The notes below the pieces were generated by a model. That model searched no databases and had not been told where the DNA came from. It saw only the letters and a list, made by a program, of their open reading frames with translations. The translations under genes were made by a program, and so were the position numbers. This document shows positions 53,987-63,420 of a stretch of DNA of 64,000 nt, one piece after another (the first letter of the stretch is position 1; every line of letters begins with the position of its first letter). The stretch is taken from contig JACKCG010000001.1 of assembly GCA_020634135.1 (NCBI GenBank), forward strand, positions 248,001 to 312,000, written 5' to 3'. This DNA comes from Anaerolineaceae bacterium. Lineage in GTDB: Bacteria; Chloroflexota; Anaerolineae; Aggregatilineales; Phototrophicaceae.

Positions 53987-54976
53987 ATGAACAAACAAGA
54001 ACGATTGACCAAAACGATTGCTGGTGAAGCGACTGATCGCGCTCCGGTTGCCTTGTGGCGACACTGGCCGGGCGACGACCAGCGTGCTGCTGATCTGGCG
54101 CAATCTACCATCGAATTTCAGAACCTCTATGATTGGGACTTTGTGAAAGTCACGCCTTCCAGCAGCTTTTCCGTCTCCGATTACGGAGTGCAGGATGTCT
54201 GGGAAGGGAATACCGAAGGGACGCGGCGCTATATCAAGCGGGCAGTCAACCGTTCGCTCGATTGGACGGAACTCCGCCCCTTAGACCCACTGCGTGGTGC
54301 GTTAGGGCGGCAGATTGAGTGTCTGCGCCTGATTAACAGCGGCCTGGATGCAGATGTGCCGGTGATCCAGACGATTTTCAGTCCGCTGGCACAGGCAAAG
54401 AATATTGCCGGGGAGGATGTCCTTATCCGTCACCTGCGTACCCATCCAGATCGGGTGCATACCGGGTTGAACACCCTCACCGAGAGTATTCTCCGGTTTA
54501 TTGAAGCGATGAAGCCACTTCGGCTGGCTGGCATCTTTTACGCTATCCAGCACGCGAGTTACGACAAGCTCTCCGAAGACGAATACACACGCTTTGGCCT
54601 GGCGTATGATCGTAAAATCCTGGAAGCACTGCCGGGTAAATGGTGGTTTAACATGCTGCATCTGCATGGCAACACGCCGATGTTCAAGCTGGTAAGTGAC
54701 CTCCCCGTACAGTCTATCAACTGGCACGACCAGGAGACCGAGCCGGACCTCGCACAGGGCAAGAGCATGTACAGTGGTGCGGTTTGTGGCGGACTTTCCC
54801 GGTGGGAGCATGTCCACAATGGGACGCCGATGGTCGTGCGGGAACAGGTGCGTGCGGCTCTGGCTGCTACCAATAGTCGCCGCTTTATTTTGTCCACAGG
54901 ATGCGTCTCGATGATTACGTCGCCCCTGTCGAATCTGCGGGCTGTCCGTGAATCAGTTGAGAATTCAGGAAACTAA
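53987..54976 (+). CDS. uroporphyrinogen decarboxylase-family protein
   Basis: 329 residues with the UroD/MtaA-like TIM-barrel plan: NKQERLTKTIAGEATDRAPVALW at the start, PVIQTIFSPLAQA, LHLHGNTPMFKLVSDLPVQSINWHD and FILSTGCV near the end. The N-terminal Arg-rich loop of true HemE (PVWxMRQAGR) is absent (it reads APVALWRHWPGDD), so haem synthesis is unlikely. Such relatives are often corrinoid- or methyl-transfer proteins. Its stop lies 2 bases before the rsmD start, so the two are probably co-transcribed, with no obvious functional link. Confidence 0.83.
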   Translation: MNKQERLTKTIAGEATDRAPVALWRHWPGDDQRAADLAQSTIEFQNLYDWDFVKVTPSSSFSVSDYGVQDVWEGNTEGTRRYIKRAVNRSLDWTELRPLDPLRGALGRQIECLRLINSGLDADVPVIQTIFSPLAQAKNIAGEDVLIRHLRTHPDRVHTGLNTLTESILRFIEAMKPLRLAGIFYAIQHASYDKLSEDEYTRFGLAYDRKILEALPGKWWFNMLHLHGNTPMFKLVSDLPVQSINWHDQETEPDLAQGKSMYSGAVCGGLSRWEHVHNGTPMVVREQVRAALAATNSRRFILSTGCVSMITSPLSNLRAVRESVENSGN

Positions 54977-54978
54977 TC

Positions 54979-55992
54979 ATGCCAATCCGGGTGATTTCTG
55001 GGAGTGCCAAGGGCCGCCGACTCAAACTTGTGCCGGGGGATTCCACACGCCCGGTTATGGATCGCGTGAAAGAGGCATTGTTCAACATTATTGGGCGGGA
55101 TGTTCAGGATTCGACCTGGCTTGACCTCTTCGCCGGGACAGGTAGTATTGGCATTGAGGCTTTGAGCAGGGGGGGCAGTAAAGCGGTATTTGTCGAACTG
55201 GCAAAACCGGCTATCCAGACGATCCAGGCGAACCTGGAAGCAACACGGTTGCAGGACAAAGGTGTAATTCGCCGGGGGGATGTGTTCGAGTTTCTGCGCT
55301 CGAAATCTGCCGGGGCGTTTGACTTTGTGTATATTGCGCCGCCGCAGTACAAAGGGTTGTGGCAAAAGACGCTGGCACTCCTGGATGAAAACCCCGCCTG
55401 GACACACCCGGACACAACCATTATTGTTCAAATTGATCCGACAGAACTGGAGGAACTCCCGCTCAACCGGCTGGAGGCCTTTGACCAACGCCGGTATGGT
55501 AACACCTTACTGTGGTTTTTTCGTACTATCTCAACTCGTACAGATAAGGAGTCTGATCGGATGGAACACCAGCAGCTTGAAGGTATTGCCTCGGAACTGA
55601 TCGCGGAGTTTGGCATCATTGAACCACCTGTACCGATTGAGGTTATGCTGCAAAATCCAAAACCCGATATGTGGCAGAATGTGGTCAATATGCAGAATCT
55701 GACCCAATCCTTTCTGACCAGCCAGGGGCCACTGGGAGCGCGGATGTCTCTTTCTCGTTTGCTGGCTCGTGAATTGGCCCGCAGCCCGTGGGGGGAAGCC
55801 CGTGATCTGGATGCGCTGCTGGGCGGCGCTCAGGAAACCCGGCTCTATTCATTTGCGCGGATGATCGTAATGCCGCTGGAGATGGTCAATGCGATGCCAG
55901 CTAATAATCGCAACCCGGTAGCGTTTGCCTTGCAGTTTGATGTCCCGGAAGAGGATGCAGGCGAACGGTTGGCTGATCTGAATCTGTTATAG
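54979..55992 (+). CDS. rsmD: RsmD-type 16S rRNA methyltransferase fused to ImmA/IrrE-like domain
   Basis: 337 residues. Residues 1-185 are RsmD, which methylates G966 of 16S rRNA: RVISGSAKGRRL, TRPVMDRVKEALFNII, the SAM loop LDLFAGTGSIGIEALSRG and the catalytic APPQYKG (usually DPPY). Residues 195-337 are not part of RsmD. EGIASELIAEFGIIEPPVPIEVML, a helix LLARELARS where HExxH would be, and FARMIVMPLEMV look like an ImmA/IrrE-type peptidase domain that lost its zinc motif. There is no stop between the parts, but AAGGAG sits nine bases before an ATG at 55561 (residue 195), so the second domain could also be made alone. It overlaps the convergent gene by six bases. Confidence 0.82.
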   Translation: MPIRVISGSAKGRRLKLVPGDSTRPVMDRVKEALFNIIGRDVQDSTWLDLFAGTGSIGIEALSRGGSKAVFVELAKPAIQTIQANLEATRLQDKGVIRRGDVFEFLRSKSAGAFDFVYIAPPQYKGLWQKTLALLDENPAWTHPDTTIIVQIDPTELEELPLNRLEAFDQRRYGNTLLWFFRTISTRTDKESDRMEHQQLEGIASELIAEFGIIEPPVPIEVMLQNPKPDMWQNVVNMQNLTQSFLTSQGPLGARMSLSRLLARELARSPWGEARDLDALLGGAQETRLYSFARMIVMPLEMVNAMPANNRNPVAFALQFDVPEEDAGERLADLNLL

Positions 55993-57402
55993 GCGGTTTT
56001 TCAGATAGTTCTGCGCGAGCGCAATCGCGGCATCTGCCGTGTGAATTTCTCCGGCGGCCTGTGCTTCTCGAATCAGGGTTACCAGTTCACCTACCAGGGG
56101 CCCTGGCCCTACGCCCAGCGCATCCATTAACGCGCTGCCGTTGAGGAGTGGTGGGGGTTCGATCAGCGTGTCGTACTGTTCAAAATACGCGCTCAGAAGC
56201 TGCTGGGCGCGTTCCACTTGTGATAACCATGCATCCTGTTCAAGTTGTACTCCGGCGCTCCCCAGGTAGCCTGCCAGCGCCAGCAAACATACATCTACGC
56301 CTGCTGCTCCTAACGTCCGCCAGTAACGATGAATACTTCTGGCTGTCAGGGGTCCCATCGTGTGGGGATCGTCGTGATGGCGAGTGAGCAGTGCTAACCG
56401 TGTCTGTTCCTGGTTGCTAAGGCGCAGGTTGTCGGCAGCGGCTTCGGCGCTTTCTGGCGCGGGCAGCAGGAGCGTCGCCAACATCAATAGGGCGCGGTGG
56501 GGGCGTTCGTTCGGCCATGATGCCTCAAGGTGATTCACCAGTTTCCCGCGGAAACGATCAAGCTGCATGACAAGTATTCCCAGTCCGAAGGACGCGGCAG
56601 TGTTGTCGCTGCGGCTGTAGCTGATTGCTCCTAGTATCTTATCCAGAGTTTCGACCACTGCGAGCGTATGTTTCCAATCATCTGCCGTGCCTGCCGCTTC
56701 TGGCAGGACGCCCGGCAATAGCCCCAATGATTCAGCGACTCGAAGACCTGCCGCTGGTTTGTGCAGTGCCAGGATTTTGAAGAATTCATCGCGCCGCCGT
56801 TCTGGCGAACTCTGATTCAGGTGTGGCGCGACCTGGCGTATGGCCTGTTGTGTGCCATTTTCGATGTGCAGGCTCAATTGCACGGCCAGCCGTACCGCCC
56901 GCAGCACGCGAATCGGGTCATTTGCCACCGAGTTCGCCTGACACTGTCGGATAAACTTTTTGCGGAGATCTGCTTCACCGTTCAGGGGGTCAATAAGCTG
57001 TGACAGGTCTCCGCGCAGGTCGGCCACCATCGCGTTAATCGTAAAGTCGCGATCCAGCAAGTCATCCAGCAGCGCGGTATCCCGCATCCGGGCGACATCT
57101 ATTATGATCTGGCCGGCGGGGGTTTCGAGCAACGCCCGCCCGACATCGCGCTCGCTATCGAGCTTATAAAAAGCGCCATTGAATTGGTTGGCGATGCGTC
57201 GCGCCATCTGGATGGCGGACTCAGGCGTTACCAGATCAATGTCTTTGAGTGGGCGATGCAGCAGGGCATCCCGCACCGCGCCGCCGACAATGTAAACCGG
57301 GCGCGGGTCGTCTGCCAGAGTGTCCTGAAGATCGAAGACAATCTCCGGCCAGAGCAGGGGGCGATGGGGCGTGTGGGGATGCATCTGCTGCGGGTCAGTC
57401 AT
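55987..57402 (-). CDS. CCA-adding / poly(A) polymerase family nucleotidyltransferase
   Basis: 471 residues. The head domain has VYIVGGAVRDALLHRPLKDIDLVT (GGxxRD and the DxD metal pair), then RDFTINAMVADL and a binding-loop RAVRLAVQLSLHI, all typical of class II tRNA nucleotidyltransferases. The C-terminal half is helical, with an HD-like region weakly seen (RHHDD). It is most likely the enzyme that adds or repairs tRNA 3' CCA; some relatives add only CC or A. Its start overlaps the end of hpt by 8 bases, so the two form an operon. Confidence 0.9.
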   Translation of the reverse strand: MTDPQQMHPHTPHRPLLWPEIVFDLQDTLADDPRPVYIVGGAVRDALLHRPLKDIDLVTPESAIQMARRIANQFNGAFYKLDSERDVGRALLETPAGQIIIDVARMRDTALLDDLLDRDFTINAMVADLRGDLSQLIDPLNGEADLRKKFIRQCQANSVANDPIRVLRAVRLAVQLSLHIENGTQQAIRQVAPHLNQSSPERRRDEFFKILALHKPAAGLRVAESLGLLPGVLPEAAGTADDWKHTLAVVETLDKILGAISYSRSDNTAASFGLGILVMQLDRFRGKLVNHLEASWPNERPHRALLMLATLLLPAPESAEAAADNLRLSNQEQTRLALLTRHHDDPHTMGPLTARSIHRYWRTLGAAGVDVCLLALAGYLGSAGVQLEQDAWLSQVERAQQLLSAYFEQYDTLIEPPPLLNGSALMDALGVGPGPLVGELVTLIREAQAAGEIHTADAAIALAQNYLKNRL

Positions 57403-57952
57403 GCACGATCATGTCCGTTTTTACCACGCCGATGAAGGGTAGATTGCGGTATTTTTCATCGAGGTCCAACCCATAGCCAAACACGAACTTGTTTTCGATC
57501 TCGAAACCCCGGTAATCCACCGGTATTTCAACCGACCGCATAGAGGCTTTGTCCAGCAGCGTACATAATTTGATACTGGCAGGTTGGCGGGTTTGCAAAA
57601 CATCCATCACAAAACGGAGGGTATGTCCGCTGTCAATAATATCCTCAATAATCAGGATGTGCCGCCCCGTGATGTTTTCGCTCAGGTCCATGTCAATACG
57701 CACGTTGCCGCTGGATGAGCGCACGCCCCGGCCATAGCTGGAGACGGCCAGGAAGTCAATTTCATGCGGGACATTGATGTGCCGTGTGAGGTCGGCCAGA
57801 AACATAATCCCACCCTTGAGAATACACAATAGCAGGAGATCGCCACAATCGGCATAATCCCGCGAAATTTCCGCGCCCAGCGCCGCGACTCGTGCCTGGA
57901 GGGTCGGTTCATCAATCAGGACTTCCTGTAAGTATTTTTCGTATGGCAGCAT
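57395..57952 (-). CDS. hpt: hypoxanthine phosphoribosyltransferase
   Basis: Salvages hypoxanthine (and guanine) to the nucleotide with PRPP. 185 residues from ATG 57952, with AAGGA eight bases upstream; an ATG six codons earlier lacks a site. Signatures are LLLCILKGGIMFLADLTRHI, SSYGRGVRSSGNV-like flexible loop (VSSYGRGVRSSSG), the PRPP-binding HILIIEDIIDSGHTL and the closing VFGYGLDLDEKYRNLPFIGV. First gene of the hpt/nucleotidyltransferase operon. Confidence 0.95.
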   Translation of the reverse strand: MLPYEKYLQEVLIDEPTLQARVAALGAEISRDYADCGDLLLLCILKGGIMFLADLTRHINVPHEIDFLAVSSYGRGVRSSSGNVRIDMDLSENITGRHILIIEDIIDSGHTLRFVMDVLQTRQPASIKLCTLLDKASMRSVEIPVDYRGFEIENKFVFGYGLDLDEKYRNLPFIGVVKTDMIVHD

Positions 57953-58234
57953 GTGGCAATCCTTAAGCAATAAACATGACAGGAACGCGATACCATGATA
58001 ATAGCGGTTTTCCGGTTTCTGGCTAGGATAAATCTGGCAAGTGTGGTGCGCGGTATGGCAAGCAGAGTATTAAATTCTATGAAAAAAGGTGATACAGTAA
58101 GATGCGCTTTAACCTCGTCGGGTGCTATGTCCCCGGCTGCTGATATTCAGAATGCGGCTCCAGACATCTGCCTTAAAACAGTGTGATGGTTGCAGTGGTT
58201 ATGTGCCCCTGCATGATTTGAAGGATATTCAATT
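57953..58234. promoter_or_regulatory. divergent promoter region, hpt / uridine kinase
   Basis: 282 bases. A minus-strand TATTAT (57998-58003) could serve hpt, and GATACAGT (about 58091) could serve the uridine kinase. A 63-codon plus-strand frame (57995-58186) is judged spurious. AAGGA lies ten bases before the kinase ATG. Confidence 0.4.
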
Positions 58235-59995
58235 ATGGCTACACATCTCTCCCAATCACAGATTACACGCTCCGAACCCCGCCAGATGATCCGGGTGACG
58301 TTCACCGGCGGCCTGGTACTGGAAGGACCGGTCAACACATCAGTCGAAACCTTCCTGAAGGCGGCGCGACAGCAGCAGCCCGGTCTGTATAGCAGCGAAA
58401 TCATGGGGGGGATTGTGGATGGTAAGCTGCGGGAACTGGCGTACCCTATCGTGCGTGACTGCACCTTAGAGCCGATTTTACTGGATACCAGCGACGGTGG
58501 GCGCATTTATCGGCGCTCACTGGTGATGCTGATGACGACGGCTGTGGATGAACTGTGGCCGGGTACTCAGGTCAGTGTGCGCTATGCGATTCCGGAAGGT
58601 GGGTTCTACTGTATCCTCCTCAACCGCGCTTCCTTCACGGAAGATGAACTCATGCGCCTGGACCAGCACATGCGTAAGATTGTTGCCTCTGATGACCCGA
58701 TCACGAAACGGAGCGTGTCATTGGAAGAGGCTACTACCTTATTCGCCTCTCGTCATGAGGCAGACAAGGTACGCCTGCTGGAGCAGCGGACACGCAATAG
58801 CCTGACAATCTATAGTCTGCGCAGCCGCCAGGATTACTATTACGGCTACATGCTATCCTCCACCGGGTATCTGAAGCATTTCCGGCTTCTCAGCGCCAAT
58901 GGGGGTTTCATTCTTCAATATCCGCGTAAAGAAAGCTCAACTGAGCTGCTGCCGGTGACGGCTTACACGAAGTTAAGCACCGTGTTTAACCAGGCCGATG
59001 CCTGGTTGCAGCGAATGGATGTCGAAGACATCGGACGCTTGAACCAGATTGTGCGCGAAAATCGCGTGCATGAATTGATCCTGGTAGCTGAAGCCCTGCA
59101 CGAACAGCATGTCGCCACTATTGCCAGGGAAATCTGCCAGAAACATGACACGGGTGGTGCGCGGCTGGTGCTGATTGCCGGGCCGTCTTCATCTGGAAAA
59201 ACGACATTTTCTAAGCGTCTGGCGATTCAGCTTCTGGCACACGGTCTACGTCCGTTCACGCTGGAGATGGACAACTATTTTGTTGATCGTGAACTCACGC
59301 CCAGGGACGAAAACGGTGAATACGATTTTGAAGCATTGGAGACGATCAACTTAGCGCGCTTCAACCAGCAGTTGCTCCAGTTGATGAATGGCGAGAAGAT
59401 TCAATTACCGAAGTTTGACTTTGTGTTAGGGCGCAGCCAGCCGGGGCGTATGGCGCGGCTTACCGATAACCAGATCATTATCGTGGAGGGCATTCACGGT
59501 TTGAACCCCGGTCTTGTCCCCGACATCCCGCCCGACTCGATTTACCGTATCTATGTTTCGGCACTGACCCAGTTGAACACGGATACGCATAACCGTATCC
59601 CGACGACAGATGTGCGCTTGCTCCGCCGCATCGTGCGCGATGCCCGCAGCCGGGGCTACAGTGCCACTGATACGCTTAACCGCTGGTCGAGTGTACGGCG
59701 CGGGGAAAAGCGGAACATTTTCCCTTACCAGGAAAACGCCGATGTTATGTTCAATTCGGCGCTGGTTTACGAACTTGCCGCGCTGCGCCCGCTGGCTGAA
59801 CCACTGCTGCTGCAAGTTGAACCCGCCACGCCACCACATATTGAAGCCAACCGGCTGCTCTCTTTCTTGCGCTGGGTGCGTCCCCTTTCAGACAAACACA
59901 CCGAAATGATCCCTGACACATCGCTGCTGCGGGAGTTTATCGGCGGCTCAACGTTACAGGATTATCATCCAGGTGAAATCAATCACGATGAATAA
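58235..59995 (+). CDS. TGS-domain uridine kinase-like protein
   Basis: 586 residues. The N-terminal part (about 15-80) is a TGS domain like that of threonyl-tRNA synthetase, followed by a region like the ThrRS second additional domain (about 85-250). The C-terminal half is a uridine kinase: Walker A GPSSSGKTTFSKRL (about 316-329), EMDNYFVDR, FDFEALETINL-type linker and IIVEGIHGLNPGL (Walker B-like). This fusion is a known architecture in several phyla. It phosphorylates uridine or a related nucleoside. Hpt salvage runs divergently next door. Confidence 0.92.
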   Translation: MATHLSQSQITRSEPRQMIRVTFTGGLVLEGPVNTSVETFLKAARQQQPGLYSSEIMGGIVDGKLRELAYPIVRDCTLEPILLDTSDGGRIYRRSLVMLMTTAVDELWPGTQVSVRYAIPEGGFYCILLNRASFTEDELMRLDQHMRKIVASDDPITKRSVSLEEATTLFASRHEADKVRLLEQRTRNSLTIYSLRSRQDYYYGYMLSSTGYLKHFRLLSANGGFILQYPRKESSTELLPVTAYTKLSTVFNQADAWLQRMDVEDIGRLNQIVRENRVHELILVAEALHEQHVATIAREICQKHDTGGARLVLIAGPSSSGKTTFSKRLAIQLLAHGLRPFTLEMDNYFVDRELTPRDENGEYDFEALETINLARFNQQLLQLMNGEKIQLPKFDFVLGRSQPGRMARLTDNQIIIVEGIHGLNPGLVPDIPPDSIYRIYVSALTQLNTDTHNRIPTTDVRLLRRIVRDARSRGYSATDTLNRWSSVRRGEKRNIFPYQENADVMFNSALVYELAALRPLAEPLLLQVEPATPPHIEANRLLSFLRWVRPLSDKHTEMIPDTSLLREFIGGSTLQDYHPGEINHDE

Positions 59996-60021
59996 GTGCA
60001 AAAAGGATACAGGCTTCTAAA

Positions 60022-60050
60022 TTGTGCGTCATCTTGCCTGATGCTACAAT
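60022..60050 (+). promoter_or_regulatory. promoter of Hsp70-like gene
   Basis: TTGTGC (60022-60027) and TACAAT (60045-60050) with 17 bases between. Expected start near 60057, leader of about 33 bases to ATG 60090. Confidence 0.55.
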
Positions 60051-60089
60051 GCGTTAGGTTTGCATTGGGAACAGCGCGGCAGGGGGATT

Positions 60090-61691
60090 ATGGGGCACAC
60101 ATTTTCGGTTGACTTTGGCACGACCAACACAGTAATTGCGCGTTGGGATGACAAGACCAGCGCAGCAGAAATTATCACGATTCCCGGCTTGAGTACCCAG
60201 CTTGTCAGCGGTTTACCCGCATTGATTCCTTCACTGGTCTATGTGAAGGATGGCGCGACAGGGGAAATTGTTGCCGGGCAGCAGGTACGTGATAACAAAC
60301 TCGATCACGAGCGCGATAACCGCCTGTTTCGGAACTTTAAACGTGGTATTGTCAGCTATCCCGCGCCCGCCCCCCGCCAGATTGACGGTGTGGAGTGGGC
60401 TGATCGCCAGGCTGGACGGAGCTTCATCAGACACCTTATCAGCACGCTGTCGTCTGGTGAGGCTGACCTTGACCAACTGGTAGTAACGGCGCCGGTTGCC
60501 GCATTTGAGGGCTACCTGGGCTGGCTCAACGGTGTGATTGACGAGATTTCACCGGATAAAATCCGCGTTGTGGATGAATCAACCGCCGCTGCTCTGGGCT
60601 ATACCATCACGAAGCCGGGCGCGGTGGTGCTGGTATTCGATTTTGGTGGCGGGACGCTCGATTTATCGCTGGTGCAGCTTCCTGAGAACCGGGAGAAGAC
60701 CGGCGGCATCCTTAACCGGCTGCTTAAAGGCGGTTCGACCCAACATGCGGCTAAGGTTGTCGCCAAGGCTGGTCGCATTATCGGCGGCAGCGACATTGAC
60801 CAGTGGCTCTTGGCCGACGTGCTCCAGCGTACCGGGCTGGGACCAAAAGACCTGGGGAACGACTATGCCAGTGTGTTGACGCAGTGCGAACAGGCGAAGA
60901 TTCTGCTTTCTACCCAGGACAGCACGCCGATTACATTTGAAGCCGACGGCAAAACGCACGAAGTGGTAGTTACCCGTGACGAACTGGAAGCCCTGCTGGA
61001 ATCCAATGGCTTTTACACCGCGCTGCGCCGGGTGGTGGATAAAGTGATGCATGTTGCGCACCGGCGCGGGATTTTTAAGGAAGACATTCATTACGTACTG
61101 ATGGTCGGCGGAACCTCCCTGATGCCGTCGGTACAGCGCACGCTGGGCCAGTACTTCACTGAGCAGGCCGTCTACGCCGATAAGCCCTTTACCTCGGTCG
61201 CTGAGGGGGCATTACAGGTTGCGGCGGGCTTCGGCCTCGATGATTACCTCGTACACAGCTATGGTATTCGCTTCCTGGATGGGGAAACAGGCAGCCACGC
61301 CTTTGATGAGTTTATCCCGATGGGGACAGGCTATCCAACCAAAGAGCCGGTTGAAGTCATCCTGGGTGCCGCCCATGAAGGCCAGCAGGACGTGGAATTT
61401 GTGATTGGCGAAATTGACAGTGACTCGGTAGCAATGATCGAAGTTCAATATGAGAATGGGCAGGCGTTTTTTGTGGCAGATGCCAACACAGCCGGCCAGC
61501 AAATTATCCCGCTGAATGAAGAAGGGGCACTGAAAATGCTGGCGAGGCTCGACCCGCGCGGAACGCCGGGGGAAGATCGGTTGGTAGCAGCCTTTTCGAT
61601 TGATGAACGGCGGCAGCTTCGGATGACTGTTACCGACCTGAAGACGAAAAAGACACTTGTGCATGATGTTGTGGTCACCACGCTGCGCTAG
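60090..61691 (+). CDS. Hsp70-family protein
   Basis: 533 residues from ATG 60090, with GCAGGGGGA just upstream; the frame extends upstream to a TTG but without a site. The ATPase domain (about 1-375) has phosphate 1 VDFGTTNTVIARW, connect 1 VVDESTAAALGY, phosphate 2 VFDFGGGTLDLSL and adenosine LMVGGTSLMPSVQ. The remaining 150 residues are a short substrate-binding-like part with no long lid, and no EEVD or DnaJ-binding tail. It is not DnaK (no GroE/DnaJ neighbours). Fifteen bases later begins the HEAT-repeat gene, so these work together, perhaps in assembly or sensing of a protein complex. Confidence 0.92.
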   Translation: MGHTFSVDFGTTNTVIARWDDKTSAAEIITIPGLSTQLVSGLPALIPSLVYVKDGATGEIVAGQQVRDNKLDHERDNRLFRNFKRGIVSYPAPAPRQIDGVEWADRQAGRSFIRHLISTLSSGEADLDQLVVTAPVAAFEGYLGWLNGVIDEISPDKIRVVDESTAAALGYTITKPGAVVLVFDFGGGTLDLSLVQLPENREKTGGILNRLLKGGSTQHAAKVVAKAGRIIGGSDIDQWLLADVLQRTGLGPKDLGNDYASVLTQCEQAKILLSTQDSTPITFEADGKTHEVVVTRDELEALLESNGFYTALRRVVDKVMHVAHRRGIFKEDIHYVLMVGGTSLMPSVQRTLGQYFTEQAVYADKPFTSVAEGALQVAAGFGLDDYLVHSYGIRFLDGETGSHAFDEFIPMGTGYPTKEPVEVILGAAHEGQQDVEFVIGEIDSDSVAMIEVQYENGQAFFVADANTAGQQIIPLNEEGALKMLARLDPRGTPGEDRLVAAFSIDERRQLRMTVTDLKTKKTLVHDVVVTTLR

Positions 61692-61706
61692 GGGAGGGGG
61701 TACACG

Positions 61707-62834
61707 ATGACACAACCGACAATCATGACTGGACGTGAACCCAGTCTGGCGCTGAACAAAGTCAAACATGGTAAACGTCGCCTCTCGATCCGCCATGTGG
61801 CGACAATGCTCAACGTGCTTCCACCCGACGCAATTTCGTTGGATGCGGCGGCGGAAATGCTGCGTAATGAGGAGTTTTTTGTACGCTATAACGCGGCCAG
61901 GCTGTTAAGCCGGCGCGGAGATCGTGAGGCGCGTCTGGTGATGCAGGAGGCGCTTGGTGACGATAATCCGCGTACCCGTGCGACGGCAGCGCGTCACCTG
62001 TATGGCTTCTCCTGGTTTTCTGCCGAGCCGTTGATAAAACAGGCGCTCAAGGACGGCGACTCGCGGGTACGCGAGGGGGCGATCTATGCCCTGTGTGATC
62101 TGCGCGAACTCAACGCTTATCAATTAATGGTAACTGTGCTCAAGGATGAGGAAGACAGCGTGCGATCAGCGGCTGCCTGGGGACTCCGTGAATGCCAGGA
62201 CGCAGCCGCTGTGCCAGTGTTGCAGGTTGTCATGGAAGCGAAAGACCCCGAAGTACGCATCAAGGCGCTGGAGGCCTTAGGCGCGAATAGTATGCCTCAG
62301 GCGATTCCGGTAGTGCGTAACGCGATTAACGACCCGGAGCCGGATGTCAAGTATGCGGCGACACTCAGTCTTCTGGAACTGGCCGGAGAAGCCTGGCTGG
62401 AGGAGCTATCCGGCGTGATCGGACGGACAAATGGCGTCACACGGGAACAGGTCTTGAAGGGTTTTTTCCACGCCACAAACTATCTCAAAATTGATGTTGC
62501 CAGAACCAGCGCGGTGGATTTGCTGATTGATGCCCTGGAAACCGCGCTTCTGGATGACCAGGCCGCGACTCGTATGGCCGTCACCTGGCCGTTGGCCTGG
62601 ATGCGCCACGAGCGCACTCCCGGTATTTTGCGCCGGGCATATAACCTGGAAGTGGACAGCGGCGTGAAGGCGCAGATCGTCCGAATCGCGACCAGCCTGC
62701 GCTCGGAGGATGATACCCATGCCAGCGCAGTTGTGGCCGAGGAGATTCTGCAAGACGCGCTCAAAAGTGCTGACGAGTTAGTAAAAAAAGCGGCGGATGG
62801 GGTTGTCTCCCAACGCGCCGCCGCAAAAATGTAG
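61707..62834 (+). CDS. HEAT-repeat protein
   Basis: 375 residues from ATG 61707, after GGGGAGGGGG. Tandem HEAT/PBS-lyase-like repeats fill about residues 35-240: AAEMLRNEEFFVRYNAARLLSRRG, LGDDNPRTRATAARHLYG, LKDGDSRVREGAIYALCDL, LKDEEDSVRSAAAWGLRE, MEAKDPEVRIKALEALGAN, INDPEPDVKYAATLSLLEL. The rest (about 241-375) is less regular but helical. Such arrays are protein-binding scaffolds. It is coupled to the Hsp70-like gene and faces the minus-strand unknown genes. Confidence 0.88.
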   Translation: MTQPTIMTGREPSLALNKVKHGKRRLSIRHVATMLNVLPPDAISLDAAAEMLRNEEFFVRYNAARLLSRRGDREARLVMQEALGDDNPRTRATAARHLYGFSWFSAEPLIKQALKDGDSRVREGAIYALCDLRELNAYQLMVTVLKDEEDSVRSAAAWGLRECQDAAAVPVLQVVMEAKDPEVRIKALEALGANSMPQAIPVVRNAINDPEPDVKYAATLSLLELAGEAWLEELSGVIGRTNGVTREQVLKGFFHATNYLKIDVARTSAVDLLIDALETALLDDQAATRMAVTWPLAWMRHERTPGILRRAYNLEVDSGVKAQIVRIATSLRSEDDTHASAVVAEEILQDALKSADELVKKAADGVVSQRAAAKM

Positions 62835-62889
62835 TGTGCTCTCACCAGGCGATACCTGTGCCGTCTCCTGCAAAGCCCGGTAAAGGACC

Positions 62890-63318
62890 TTAGTTGTCCT
62901 GTGGTTTTTCTTCCATCAGCCGGGTGTAGCAGCCTTCCCACAGCGATTCTTTCCGAGTCAGTTTGGTGATCTTGACATCGGCAAAACGTGGGAGCAGTTT
63001 GAGCATCATCGGTGGCAGGTTCTCCCAATGGCCCCCCAGCACTAACCCCTGTAACTGGTCGGCCATATCACCGGCCCAGTACCAGCGCTGCCGGAGTTCC
63101 TCGGCCTTGACCCAATAATCCCGTTTCTCCCAGGCCAGAGCCGACTGGTCAATGCCGGCATCAATTTCGCGCAGGCAGTAGACCAACAGAGCGGCCATGT
63201 TTTTTGTGTCATCGTCTACGGTGGTTTGTTGGCTCAAACGACGCAGCAGTTCTGCAGATGTCCGCATGAGCTGGTTGCGTTGTTTGCCTGTGCTGTCTGG
63301 GTTAATTACTCGCCCCAT
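62890..63318 (-). CDS. helical protein, unknown
   Basis: 142 residues from ATG 63318 (MGRVINPD); AAGGAG lies about 12 bases upstream. Mostly alpha-helical (LMRTSAELLRRLSQQ, MAALLVYCLREIDAGID, YWVKAEELRQRWYWAGDMADQLQGLVL). The tail is positively charged then acidic. No family recognised. It follows the winged-helix-like gene after about 100 bases; a small hairpin AGGGG-N7-CCCCT (63362-63378) lies between them. It is convergent with the HEAT gene. Confidence 0.65.
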   Translation of the reverse strand: MGRVINPDSTGKQRNQLMRTSAELLRRLSQQTTVDDDTKNMAALLVYCLREIDAGIDQSALAWEKRDYWVKAEELRQRWYWAGDMADQLQGLVLGGHWENLPPMMLKLLPRFADVKITKLTRKESLWEGCYTRLMEEKPQDN

Positions 63319-63420
63319 GCCGCTGTTTTCTCCTTCTTGTCCTTTTGAACTGAAATAGCAAAGGGGCTGTTCACCCCTGAATGCTGCTGGTCTTATAGGA
63401 TCTGCCCGGTAATCCACAGG

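Noticed and set aside
57995..58186. 63-codon plus-strand frame between hpt and the uridine kinase
   Set aside because: It overlaps the expected divergent promoters, lacks a ribosome site and has no recognisable features.
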